Assembly: GCA_914767715.1 (NCBI GenBank)
Contig: OU612065.1
Span: 7,008,001 to 7,072,000 of the forward strand
Reading direction: 5' to 3'
Origin: Membranipora membranacea
Lineage: Eukaryota > Bryozoa > Gymnolaemata > Cheilostomatida > Membraniporidae
Length of the DNA: 64,000 nucleotides
A model generated the notes under the pieces. It was not told the origin of the DNA. It ran no database searches and was given only the letters and a program-made list of their open reading frames with translations. Both the position numbers and the translations under genes were made by a program. Of this stretch, positions 52,901 to 63,069 are shown piece after piece. The number at the start of each line of letters is the position of its first letter. The stretch's first letter is position 1.

Positions 52901-55279
52901 TCAGGCTTATTGCATACCCTGATATTTTTCTATCTGTGGCAAAACAAACGAATACATGCATCTACCAGTATGGTGTGGCTTACCCAGACCTTCCAGGCAT
53001 TTCTAATCACTGAATCACGATGATGGGTTCAAAGTCATGTGAAAGTTCAGCCCTCATTTTTTTCTGAACTAAGATCATGATTGAGTCACCAGTGTGATCA
53101 GGTCTTGCTCGTGCCGCTTGTGCAATAATCAACCAAGTATTGATAAATGACAACATTGGTTTACCAATCATGAAACCCATGTGGTTTACTGTGTATATAT
53201 GGTGAACTGAAGATTTATTTTCAATAAACTGTAATTAGCCATTCACCACGCTCAGCTTTTGTCCTTTCCTTTACACATTGTATTATCGTCGGCCCTCTAC
53301 AATGCATTGAACAATTGTTTTTTGTTTTCAGATGACTTCCCATGGCTGTGGGTCTTGGTTGGTGCTGGGGCTGTGGTTGTATTAGTCACTTCCATAACAA
53401 TAGCTGTGTGTTGCTGCCGCAGAAACAAAGCCAAAACAAGCAGCGCAGGTAAAAAACTAGGTAAAATTCTTCTCTAGAAAAGCGACAACACGATTTGTTA
53501 TTCTCTAAAAAAGTCGGTCAATGTATTATCACTTGTCAGCGTTACAATAATCACTATAACATACGATATTACTCTGTTCTCTAATCAACCAGCTTATCAC
53601 TTATAGGAAACCTGATTCTTATTTTTTACATTTTCTTAGAAGTGTGGAGCCCAGTGTTCTTTAGTTCTCCCTGTTTTTACATTCTCTCCTCTTCTTCATC
53701 TTGTGGCGCCTCTATCTTTATTTAGATTCCACATCTAGTGACCCATACTGGATGGAGCCCCCTGCCCGTAAGTCACCTTTCAGAGGTGATGCCCTTCAGT
53801 TCTATCAGACTTGTGAGTTGGCTCGGTACAGTTGCTTTGGCTAAATTGAGGATTTGAGCGGCTTTTGCACCTGCACTCACACGTTTCTCGCTTCTAATTG
53901 TGCTTTTATTTCATGTCTATCACATAAATGGACCCTAAAATATTCTAATCTGCTAAATATTCTTGTTCGTTTCTTGGGTCTAGTTGCATCATGAGTTGGC
54001 AGCCCTGAAACCTGATCTGTGTTATGTTTCTTCATTGCTACTCATATTATCATTCTTCATTCCTTGCTGCATGACTGGTGCCGTGTTCGTCTGATTTACC
54101 GCTTCCCTCCTACAAGGTTGAGCTATGTTACACATAATATTGGCTGCATCATTGCATGGTCTTCAGTGTGACAATTCATCCCTCAACCAAATAATATGTT
54201 AATTTCTCTTCACTCTGTATTTCCTGAACGCGATCAATGTTTGTAACTTGGTCACTCTTCTCACCGCTGACATCATTTTCTGTTCTGCAGGTTCATTATC
54301 TGTTGTTTCGAACACAACTGACAGCTCTACTAAGAAACCCGCTGATGGTATGGAGCAGATGGAAATCACTAGTCTTCCCGATTACGGAGCCAGACCCATT
54401 GACACGTGGAGAGCCAGTCAAGACCACAACAATACTCATGTCGGATTTGACTCATTGGACTACCCCAACGGTGACCCTAAGGTGGGTCATCAACCATCAA
54501 TAGATAAAGATAGATTATCAGATATCTGTTTATGATATATCATTTTTCGTAAAATAATTGTAGCTACAATGCGAATGCATTCCTGGAGTGTAGTTTATGT
54601 GGGCAACATCCTCCACCCACTATAGACATGCTCTCCTCGTTACTCAGATCTTGGCACACTAGCTTGTATGTTTTCGCACTTATAGTAAATAATCTGATAA
54701 TACATTTTAGACTGAGCTTTATGGCACGTTCAGAGCTCAGCCAGTTAGCACAAGCTCTTTCGAGCCTCAAATAGCGTATCCACCTGGTAATTATGGCTCA
54801 TATAGAGTTCAGCATCCAAGAGCTAATATGTCTTCACCATCACCACAATATTCCACGCTACCACTAAGGCCCTCTATGCTTCCTCCTAATGAGTATAATA
54901 GGTAAGTAGAAATTATTTGAGACTGGCCTTGTAGCAGATAGTCCACAATTGCACAGACTAAACACAACTACAGAACTGACAGTTGACAGCTAAGGATGAA
55001 AATACCTCAAGATTTGTCTAGGCTGTTTGACCAGAAGGTAGTTTACAGTACAAGAATCCCAATGAACATATTCAGGGTTTCTATCGGAGATATTGATCGT
55101 AATAAGCAAACACCTTGAAATGCTATTCTGAAATTATTCATGTTAAATTTGTTGCAGCTGGTAATTGTTTTCTTATTCTGCTTATCAGGTTTGGATATAA
55201 CTCTCCGGTGCACCTACCTACTGATGATGAGGGATTCCCTGAACCACCACCTGAACATCGACTGGCCACAAACGTCTGA
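37983..55279 (+). CDS. KIRREL-like: Kirrel/Neph/IrreC-type Ig adhesion receptor, complete
   Basis: Family members are homophilic or nephrin-binding adhesion proteins that act in synapse targeting, muscle fusion and filtration slits. Exons: 37983-38058, 40799-41014, 43442-43576, 45047-45180, 45573-45759, 47249-47360, 48426-48577, 49432-49686, 51396-51549, 52494-52642, 53332-53448, 54291-54481, 54711-54901, 55189-55279. The frame is unbroken: 719 aa, or more with the optional exon at 53726. Residues 1-26 are a signal peptide (core ILLPTILIYTLIA). Five Ig domains follow, ending at about 142, 249, 337, 422 and 523. Domains 2-5 have both cysteines and tryptophan (for example NLTC...IKW and VTFTC...VIW). 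The first lacks the cysteine pair. A membrane helix at about 528-551 is followed by CCCRR. The tail has several tyrosines and ends in LATNV, a class I PDZ ligand like the THV end of vertebrate Kirrel. Most introns are phase 1, as expected for Ig exons. Confidence 0.9.
38059..40798. other. First intron of the Kirrel-like gene
   Basis: A 2.7 kb intron between the signal-peptide exon and the first Ig exon, a usual place for enhancers, though none can be identified here. No repeat or gene recognised. Open frames such as 38986-39234 have no family features. Confidence 0.5.
41015..43441. other. Intron inside the first Ig domain of the Kirrel-like gene
   Basis: A 2.4 kb AT-rich intron. No exon, RNA or mobile element recognised. 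Confidence 0.5.
43577..45046. other. Intron between Ig domains 1 and 2
   Basis: About 1.5 kb. Nothing recognised except short homopolymer runs. A frame at 43659-43946 has no family features. Confidence 0.5.
45222..45273. repeat. Strong GC-rich hairpin, 19-base arms
   Basis: Left arm 45222-45240 and right arm 45255-45273 are reverse complements with one mismatch around a 14-base G-rich loop. It lies 42 bases downstream of the weak donor (GTTGGT) of exon 45047-45180. Confidence 0.9.
45760..47248. other. Intron between Ig domains 2 and 3, with a SINE head
   Basis: About 1.5 kb. It contains the tRNA-like sequence at 46580-46645 on the minus strand. Nothing else recognised. Confidence 0.5.
46580..46645 (-). 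mobile_element. tRNA-like sequence, probable SINE head
   Basis: On the minus strand a TGGCTGAAGGG box at 46636-46626 fits the RNA polymerase III A-box pattern. GGTTCAAATCC at 46606-46596 fits the B box and is flanked by a CCGGG/CCCGG T-stem. The anticodon region is too short and the acceptor strands do not pair over seven bases, so it is not a working tRNA gene. A tRNA-derived SINE or tRNA pseudogene fits best. The SINE body would extend toward lower coordinates, but its end is not visible. Confidence 0.6.
47361..48425. other. Intron inside Ig domain 3
   Basis: About 1.1 kb. A hairpin at 48308-48328 carries the recurrent AACTCCTTG motif. Nothing else recognised. Confidence 0.5.
48308..48328. 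repeat. Small hairpin CAGGGAGTT / AACTCCTTG
   Basis: Nine-base arms, with one G:T pair, around ACA. Confidence 0.7.
48578..49431. other. Intron between Ig domains 3 and 4
   Basis: About 850 bases. Nothing recognised. Confidence 0.5.
49687..51395. other. Intron between Ig domains 4 and 5
   Basis: About 1.7 kb. The hairpin at 50985-51011 is the only structure noticed. Confidence 0.5.
50985..51011. repeat. Small perfect hairpin, 10-base arms
   Basis: CAGGGAGTTT at 50985-50994 and its exact reverse complement at 51002-51011 around a 7-base loop. Related in sequence to the hairpin at 48308. Confidence 0.85.
51550..52493. other. Intron inside Ig domain 5
   Basis: About 940 bases. Nothing recognised. 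Confidence 0.5.
52643..53331. other. Intron before the membrane-segment exon
   Basis: About 690 bases. Nothing recognised. Confidence 0.5.
53726..53812 (+). other. KIRREL-like: Optional juxtamembrane exon of the Kirrel-like gene, two donors
   Basis: After a TTTATTTAG acceptor lies an open stretch encoding DSTSSDPYWMEPPA. A strong GTAAGT donor at 53768 ends a 42-base exon. Reading through it gives an 87-base exon, adding KSPFRGDALQFYQT, that ends before a GTGAGT donor at 53813. Both versions start and end in phase 1, so inclusion of either, or skipping, keeps the frame with exons 53332-53448 and 54291-54481. The three forms would have 733, 748 or 719 residues. Confidence 0.65.
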
Positions 55280-55280
55280 G

Positions 55281-55426
55281 AAACAATGACTCAATAGACC
55301 AATCGCAATGGTGCTCAATATCTGTTTTATATTTATATTTGTAACACTAAGGATAAAACAATTATGTATAGAACTACAACAATCTATGTATGATCGACCA
55401 GAAGTTGGTTTCACAGGCTCTGAGAC
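55281..55426. repeat. Duplicated block, copy 1
   Basis: Begins two bases after the Kirrel-like stop codon. About 146 bases matching 57266-57448 apart from scattered substitutions and one insertion in copy 2. Both copies share for example CAATAGACCAATCGCAATGG and AATTATGTATAGAACTAC. Confidence 0.9.
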
Positions 55427-56440
55427 TTGCTCGAATACTGTGCTCTCTAAGGATTGTGACTGACGTACATATGTCAGCTAATCAGGTTCCGATTCTCAGA
55501 CAATAATATATGCACTTATCACCAACTAACTAGTTTACTTTGCCGTTTTCTGTAGTATGCAATGGATGTAAATGTTGTAAGACCAGCTCAAACATGTGAG
55601 AGCTGATGGATTGTCCAGATGTTCTCTACATCAGTACATGAGTTTCTAGCACAACATACCTATGTGCCATTAAGCATTGTTCATGCCAATTTTTTAGAAA
55701 AACTCAAATCTCATAGACCTACAAGAAATAATGCGACTGCACTTTGTTTATGCACATGAGATTATGATGATACACCAATGTAAGAACATGTTTCTTATAA
55801 ATAGCTATTCTTTTTTTGACCAGCCGATTTTTGTATCACTCGCCCTATGACATTCTTGCCTTGCCTTATTTATAAACAGTATAATATTTGAGGTGTGCGT
55901 TTCCTGTTGACAGGTCCTGCAGTATCTGAGGTAGGCCGTGCCTCATTATAATGCTGCAGGCTTTTGAAGGGCTCCTCGCCAACACTACAATCCCTAATGA
56001 TGCAGGGACTCTTGACAGGAAATGCCCACCTACCACAATACCTTATTGAGTGGTTTTTGTATCAGCCTACTGAGTGTGAAGCCACTGGTGGTACTCGACA
56101 TATTTACTCCGTATTATAATATTGCTCTGCTTCATAACTGTAACAACAAAAAATGCATGTTAGTTTTATCTTTGCTCCCCACGCACTGGTTACTCTTCAT
56201 CACACTATTTTGTACAGGTTTATACTATTTTATTCATCAGCAAAGACGTTTAACTGCATTTATAATTCTTTTTGGTAGGCCAACTAGTCTACCCGTTGCT
56301 TTGATATGGTATCTACCATTAGAATCGTATTCTTTTTTAAGTTATTTATATCGGTATTGATATCCCCTAAAAAGACAACTATATTAGTATATGTAATAGA
56401 AATCATTCTCAGTCCTTTTTTTATTTAAGATCATGGTTCC

Positions 56441-56446
56441 AATAAA
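56441..56446 (+). terminator. Candidate polyadenylation signal AATAAA (Kirrel-like gene)
   Basis: Canonical hexamer about 1.16 kb after the stop codon. Confidence 0.45.
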
Positions 56447-57126
56447 TTTATAAATACAAATGAAAAATATTCAAAAAAAATGTCAGCAAAAATAATAGTA
56501 TACTTTGCTTTATCTGCCAGGCTGTAATGTAAAGGAAACTTTTCAATCATGTTACAAGATGGGGATAATATATTTTTATAAATCCTAGTAATGGCACACA
56601 TCCATCTGATATTGTGTCCCTATGGTATGTCGTTGAATCTGCAATAACTAACAACATGGTAGGAGGTACGTTGATATGAGTGACAGGAGTTGCTTCTTCT
56701 CCCACCCTCCCTGTCCCCAGTGAGTCACAAAGTTCTCAAAGGTTGTAGCCATTTATATGAATATATATCAATGGTTGTAGCTGTTGTCTGCACGTGCATG
56801 TTGAGAAGACAACTGAAGTAATACGCGTTGGTTGATTTTACAAACTGATTTCACAGTCGATCCACCCTCCCTGGCTGATCTAAGGAGTAACTCTTTGGTT
56901 ACTCTACATAGGACCACTATACAGACAATTAGCATTGCGGTAAAGACAACATAATGGAATTGAATTGTGCAGTATCAATGGTTCATGGTTTATTATTGAT
57001 TTGATAAATTTTAATCATACCTTGAGATGGAAAATTGCAATAGAATTTTCAGCTCATCGTGATCAATTTGATGGTATTTCTTAGGATTTTGGTATTTTAT
57101 ATTTGATCACGACAAGCAATACCAGA

Positions 57127-57154
57127 TCAATGAACTCAAGAGGGAGTTCATTGA
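57127..57154. repeat. Small perfect hairpin, 11-base arms
   Basis: TCAATGAACTC, a 6-base loop, then its exact reverse complement. Shares the CAATGAACT core with the palindromic insertion at 57400. Confidence 0.85.
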
Positions 57155-57265
57155 CCAACCAGATCAAACCTAATGTGTTGGTAGAGGGTTATTGCAAAAG
57201 TAGGGAATCAAGGCGACATGCATCCCTGATAGCTTGATACACAACTTTTAAGTATTTCCCCATTC

Positions 57266-57448
57266 AAACAATGATGCAATAGACCAATCGCAATGGTGCT
57301 GAATATATGTTTTATATTTATATCTGTAATACTAAGCATAGAACAATTATGTATAGAACTACGACAATCTATGTATAATTGACAAGAAGTTGGTTTCACC
57401 AATGAACTACACTAGGTGTAGTTCATTGGTTTCACAGACTATGAGACT
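57266..57448. repeat. Duplicated block, copy 2, with a 36-base insertion
   Basis: Second copy of the block at 55281-55426, in the same orientation about 2 kb downstream. It carries an extra 36 bases (57400-57435) compared with copy 1. Confidence 0.9.
57400..57435. mobile_element. Tiny palindromic insertion with 10-base target duplication
   Basis: Compared with copy 1, copy 2 has 26 new bases followed by a second TTGGTTTCAC. The same ten bases occur once in copy 1 and flank the new segment here (57390-57399 and 57426-57435). The inserted segment forms a near-perfect palindrome, with arms 57399-57412 and 57416-57429. The pattern matches a transposition footprint of a minimal element or a template-switch event. 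Confidence 0.6.
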
Positions 57449-58823
57449 ACTGCACTGCTCCACAAAATGTAGATACGACTGCACAGTATGTGGTTCGTTT
57501 TCAACAGAGATTATTATTACTCCTATGTTCCACTGAAAATTTGAGAAATTTCTAAGCAGCTCCTTTGACTCCATTCTCCCTGATTCCACAAATGTGCTAA
57601 ATCTGATACAACCAGGGAAATTGGGACAACTCCTGATTACACAGACTTTAAGTTATTTTATGGAGTAGTCCCCTCAATATCTGATTTGAATGAATTGAGT
57701 CGCTGTAAGATTTGACCCGCATCTCCAACAATTATTTAGACATGAGTGTCTTATTTCAGTTTGGAAATTGCTTGGATCTACTTGGGGATAAAAAGAAACT
57801 TGTGGGAATTTTGGAAGAGATACTAACTTTACATGAGAAATAGTACTTTTGAAGGAATACAGTTGGCTACCTACCACTGGGGAAGAAATAATGAATTGCT
57901 CAGCCACAGGAGCTGTGGTCAGGTACCAACCAAGGAGTTGGAAGTGAGCCAACTATGCCTTATTGAGCTAGCCTGTCCTGATAGTTTAAGTGTCATCGCA
58001 TTCATTCCCGAGTCATCATCAATCCAAGGATCTAACTCCTTGATCAATCAATCATTATCATTCATGATGGCCACTGAACTCAAAATAATCCAGTACAATA
58101 GTATAAATCTGTGTTCATGGCTTGCATTCTATTTCATTTCTTTTGACTCCCCTGCATCACAATTTATTATGATTCATGCAATTGTATTGCAATTTGATTA
58201 GCTGGATCAATGACTACTATGAGTAGGCCCGGGTGCTCCCAACCTTGGGCCTTTTTTAATTCTAGTCTAATAGTGGATGTGATCAAGTTCCCCTCCTCTT
58301 GTATAACATTCCGGCACCAGGTCCAATGCTGCTCATGGCCCAATCATCATCATGGGCCAGCTATATATTACATGGATTCAAGCTACATCACTGTGTATAC
58401 ATGTGTGTATGGCAACAGCTGAACCAGAGGTAGACCAACCGAGGCCTGATTCCTTGGTTAGACATTGTAATTGCAAAATACTGTGACCATCGGCATGTTG
58501 TAGTTGGTGCAAAGTCCAGTGGTCGAGGCCTCCACCGCTTGCGTTGTGCACTTAGAAACTGGACTTTCATCAACTATAGAAGGTCTGTGCAAAGTACACA
58601 ATCATTACAATGTATACCCTGGCCTGCATATATCAAATTAATTGGTATGTCTCCATTTTTCCAGAAATTAAATATCATGCTACACACACATAGCATGGTA
58701 TAGCAAATTAAGGTGATGCTACTCATGCACTTCCTTGCTAGCAGTATAGGAGTATTTTAGGGTGGTTATCAATCAATGTACATTGCTATTTCTGTTATGT
58801 TGTAGTTACCTTCCTTCCTCAAT

Positions 58824-61800
58824 ATGGAAGCAGTAGAGGATAGTATTGATGAATCTCCTGCAAGTCCGATGAATGAGAAAGTCGGTGATAGCGAGTATAC
58901 TCCCGCTATTCCTGTGTACTCAATCTCCGACTCAGATACAGAAAGAGCCACCTCATTTATGCAAAACATGTCTCATAGCCTAATGCAGACAGGAAGTGAG
59001 CAGTCACCCGCAGATGAGTATAATCCCGAAGAACCAGATATAATAGCACCTCTTGACCCTGATCCGTCCAATAGCCCTGAGCAGGAGAAAGGTCCGTCAA
59101 TTCAAGTCCTCTTTATGAACACTGATATTGGTAGAAAGTACAGACATGATATCGAGGAGTTCTTCCACACACTAATGACCGCAGAAAACTTGATCAAAAA
59201 TCCTGAGCCTTTACCACGCATCCAACGTAGACCAAACCTCAACCTTACAGATGAAGAGCTCAAGAATGATGTTGTTCACGAAAGTACAGTAGTTGGTGCA
59301 ATATCAGTAAGCTTCAGCATTTTTCGTAACTTTCTGGTGATAGGTGCTTTATACACAGAAGTTGAAATAATCTTCTATGAGTCTACTTATTGATATTATT
59401 TACCAACAAATGGTGATTTCAACATCTCATATACCTTCCAAAACTCTTTGAATGGCGAACCTGCCTTATAAACAATATTAGCTTGCAACTTTTGGCTGTG
59501 AATTCTCCTCAACATGGAGTGGGGATGGCCAGCCTAGTCATCCCTGAAAATCTTTTCAAAGAGCATCACTATTCACAATAAAAAATATATTTTCAGATTT
59601 ATCATGGGGATGAAGCTGGTAATATAATTCAATTATCTGAGAGTAATATTGCCAACAGCTATGATATTTACATTATTTAATCATTGGCAGCTGTCTGCCT
59701 AACATAGAAGCCCCTTCAGATACAATGCAATGTAAACTCGATGTCACATATATATTGATAATATACTCTTTTTCAGGTTTATCGTACATATATGTTGGAT
59801 AGGCAAGGATGGCCTATTATTGCCAATATGTTGAATCAGACAGCAGGAATAAGCCTCCCTGAGTACACAAGAGATTTTTCAGAAATCTTTCCACCACCTC
59901 CAGACGCAAAAATTCTTGAAACTAAACCGATCAAAACATCTAAGAAGTGCTTCAATTGTGGAGGTTTGTGAATAATATATTCAGAAGTGTTTGACTTTCA
60001 TGTACAATCTCTTGTCAACTTCAGTTCATTATATTCAATTGATACAAATATAAAGTAAGCCAAATTCCACAGCCTGGTTCTGGATGAGGATATTGTTCCG
60101 CTTGTGTGAGCTCAAGATCCCTGAAAGAAAGCTTACGTGTTTAACAATTTTCCCAGGTGACAGTCATGAAGCAAACAAGTGCCCAAAACCATTTGACAGG
60201 CGGACTTTCAGCAAAAACCGAGCCAAATTCTTAGCAACAGGTCTTCAGTACGGTAGATACCACAGAGAGGAGAGAAATAAGAAAATGAAGGCTGGTGAAC
60301 TGAGCGAGGGTCTCAGGATCGCTCTGGGTAAGTGAAGCTCGCCAAGATTTTTATGTTCATGCAGTCAGTCAGGAGTTCAGTAGTTTCCATTTTGTATGTT
60401 GCTAGGATAACTCTCATTATCTGCAGTGAGTGAATTATCAAAGCAAAGTCAGTACAAGATTTCAAATATATAAGCTTTTTAGAAAGTTTTTCGTAACTCG
60501 AATAATTGGTGTGAGCAAAATTTAGAGAACATTCACTTTTCTACGAGCGAAATTGAAGGATGTAAGTTATATTCCTAGGGTAGCTTAACCGATGGTTTTT
60601 TTCTGGCAAATTATTGTGAGTTTTCTTTCTAGTCTATAGGTTAATCAATTGTTTTCCATGTAACTGATTCTTTTAATACAAATGAGTATATCACTAGCCT
60701 CGGTGATAATAGAGCTAAATTTATACATATATACATATATATGCACTCTGTATCTCAGACCTACCAGAAGATGAACTGCCTTCACACATATACCGTATGA
60801 GAGAGTTAGGATACCCTCCTGGCTGGTTATTACATGCTGAAGCCACTAACTCAGGACTGGCCATGTTTGACAAGAGAGGTGATGAAGTGGACTTAGACGG
60901 TGATCGAATGGAAGATGGACAAGTCCCAGAACACAGAATCAGAGATGAGTCTAATTGTGAGTTCCAGTGAAATGCTCAGTAACTCAAAAATTGCCACTCA
61001 AAGCATCAAGTTGTGATTTGTTTATATCTTTTGAGAGTGATAGGTGATATTGAGTGCATCTGGTACCAGAATAGGGCGTGTGTTAATGGGTGCCGCATTT
61101 AGTAAATGCTGGTTTTGCAATAATAGGGAGACTATGTCAGATATCTTGATGTATCTTATAACGAGAATGTTTTATTTACTCATTTTCTAGTGAAGTATAA
61201 TGCAGATGATCTTGTTGAGTATCCTGGATTCAATGTGCCCTGTCCTGAAGGAGTGGTTGATGTGAGTACATAATAAATATTATAAATGTATATTTATTAT
61301 TATATATTATCGAGGCACATGGTACTATGTCTTACATCGCATACATGTTTGTTGGTTGGCACATCAACTGCCAGTCAAAATGAGCTCAAACCTAGGTTTT
61401 CATGATTTATGATGTTTATGATACGTTATTTATGATGTTTCAGAAATAAGGAGTCGAGTTAAACATTAGAATGCTTTCAAATAAATATATTGAATCACTT
61501 ATACTTTGCTCATCTGTCTTCAGAGAGCAGTTAGTCGCAGAGGTTGGCCGGTTATGAAACCATCAGACGCTTTGGGACAAATGTCAACCAGAATAAATAT
61601 TGTGGAAGAAAAGGATAACTCTCGATCCAACAAGCGTCCTCGATATGATTCCAGCTCTGATTCATATGGAAAACGATTTAAGGTTGGTCACTGTGTTTTA
61701 TGATTCTTAAGTCTGTATGAGAAGGAATTTTCTTGTATAATAATAATGCCAAATAATTCACAGGCCATTTTTCAGGCTTTTTGTGATGATGTATTCAGCT

Positions 61801-63069
61801 TCATGTCACACATTCAACAAGTCACATAAAAGTTAAATGGTTTGTACGTAATATTCGTAAATTGTTTGTGATGTAGTCAAACCAGCATGCAGATATGGAC
61901 TTATCTGATGATGAGGAAGGATCTCCTGGTATAGAGGTTATAGATGTGCCTCCTCCTCTGCCTTCAGATGATGATGATATACAAGAGGTGGGTTAAACAT
62001 TTAATCGTTCAAGCTCTCTCTAAAATGGTCATTTGTAATTTGTGTATACACGAGGACTTTTAGATTTCAACGCCAGTGTGAGGGTGTGTAATGATGTCAT
62101 CGGGCTGTCTAAGTCATGTTAGGTTCAGTCTAAGATTGAGGGTAATCTGTAGTTAGTCTCTGCCTCATCTGCATGTAATCATATCAGTAGTAGTTGCGAT
62201 ATGGCTCATAACATGCAATCTAAACTATCTTGTGATGTTCAGTGATAATTCCGTCACAATATGTTTGCATAAGAACGAGGAGAGGATTATGATCAGGGAG
62301 GATTATGGACAGACTCCCTGCTATGATTTAAAAGATTGTAAATTGGGAGTTGCTTTGTTAATGTCATTGAGCAGACAACTCAACATACCGCGAAAAACTC
62401 TGATAAACATCCATACTTTAAGATTGTGAAGAACCTAATAAACAGTTGTAGATTTATTTTCTAATGATTGCAGATGTTTCTATGAGCACCTTCCAAGTTA
62501 CTAGTTGATAATGCATGTTGTTTAAGTTGCTTATAATGGCACTCATACCAACTTTGTGATGTTCTGTTATACAGTACCAAGTTATAGATGAGTTACCACC
62601 TGAGCCAAAATCTCCTGAGCCGCAAGCATCACGTCCAACAGATTTCAATGATACAATCAATGCGCTGGAGGCTCAAAAACAGAAACTATTAGCTGAGCTT
62701 CAGGATATGGAGGGTAGTATGGCTAGTAGCACACCCGCCACTCAATCTAACAGTGCATCTAACCTAGCTTATGATATAACAGGTGATGAACCCCCTCCTG
62801 TTTTTAATCTAGAGGAAGGGGAAGTAGCAGGACAAGGCATGACGTCCTCATATCAATCGTTATCGTATCTGGTGTCAACACCGGTGATACAGCACTCCGG
62901 CATCAGTAAACTTCCTTCATATGATAAGTTCTCTGATGGAATAACTGACCATTTACCATTTGAAAACCTTCCAACATCCACCGGGGTTTATGAAAAAATG
63001 TCTGGCGTCCTCCAAGGAGTCAAAGAGAAAATGGCAGAAATTAGACCGAAAAGAAACGTTAAAAAGTAG
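58824..63069 (+). CDS. ZCCHC8: ZCCHC8, zinc-knuckle scaffold of the NEXT complex, complete
   Basis: ZCCHC8 bridges the helicase MTR4 and RBM7 in the nuclear exosome targeting complex that sends short-lived nuclear RNAs for decay. Exons: 58824-59306, 59777-59963, 60157-60327, 60759-60956, 61191-61261, 61524-61682, 61877-61987, 62575-63069. They join in one frame of 624 codons plus TAG; human ZCCHC8 is somewhat longer. The CCHC knuckle is C219-x2-C222-x4-H227-x4-C232 (CFNCGGDSHEANKC). The PSP domain follows, with IYRMRELGYPPGWL and NSGLAMFD, then VEYPGFNVPCP, all close to the human protein. Acidic and proline patches fill the middle. The C-terminus (KFSDGITDHLPFENL, STGVYEKM) matches the conserved ZCCHC8 C-terminal element known to contact MTR4. 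The ATG chosen begins the acidic N-terminal region; no better upstream start is seen. Confidence 0.95.

Larger units (their letters stand above)
55280..56460 (+). other. 3' UTR of the Kirrel-like gene (inferred)
   Basis: Follows the TGA at 55277-55279. A plus-strand AATAAA at 56441-56446 is a reasonable polyadenylation signal, giving a UTR of about 1.2 kb. The first 150 bases are one copy of a duplicated block. Confidence 0.5.
56461..58823. other. Spacer between the Kirrel-like gene and ZCCHC8
   Basis: Contains copy 2 of the duplicated block (57266-57448), a perfect hairpin at 57127-57154 and two copies of the recurrent motif (57931-57939, 58034-58042). The 3' part must hold the ZCCHC8 promoter and 5' UTR. 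A TTGTAG just before the start codon could be the acceptor of a UTR intron. No other gene seen. Confidence 0.5.

Noticed and set aside
55214-57402. Two similar minus-strand frames (55214-55414 and 57208-57402) that look like a protein family
   Set aside because: They resemble each other only because they lie in the two copies of the duplicated block. The frames have no start or splice context and copy 1 partly covers the Kirrel-like coding end.
57833-58201. 122-codon open frame between the Kirrel-like gene and ZCCHC8
   Set aside because: Long by chance standards, but without domain features; it contains a copy of the recurrent repeat motif and has a mixed, non-protein-like composition.
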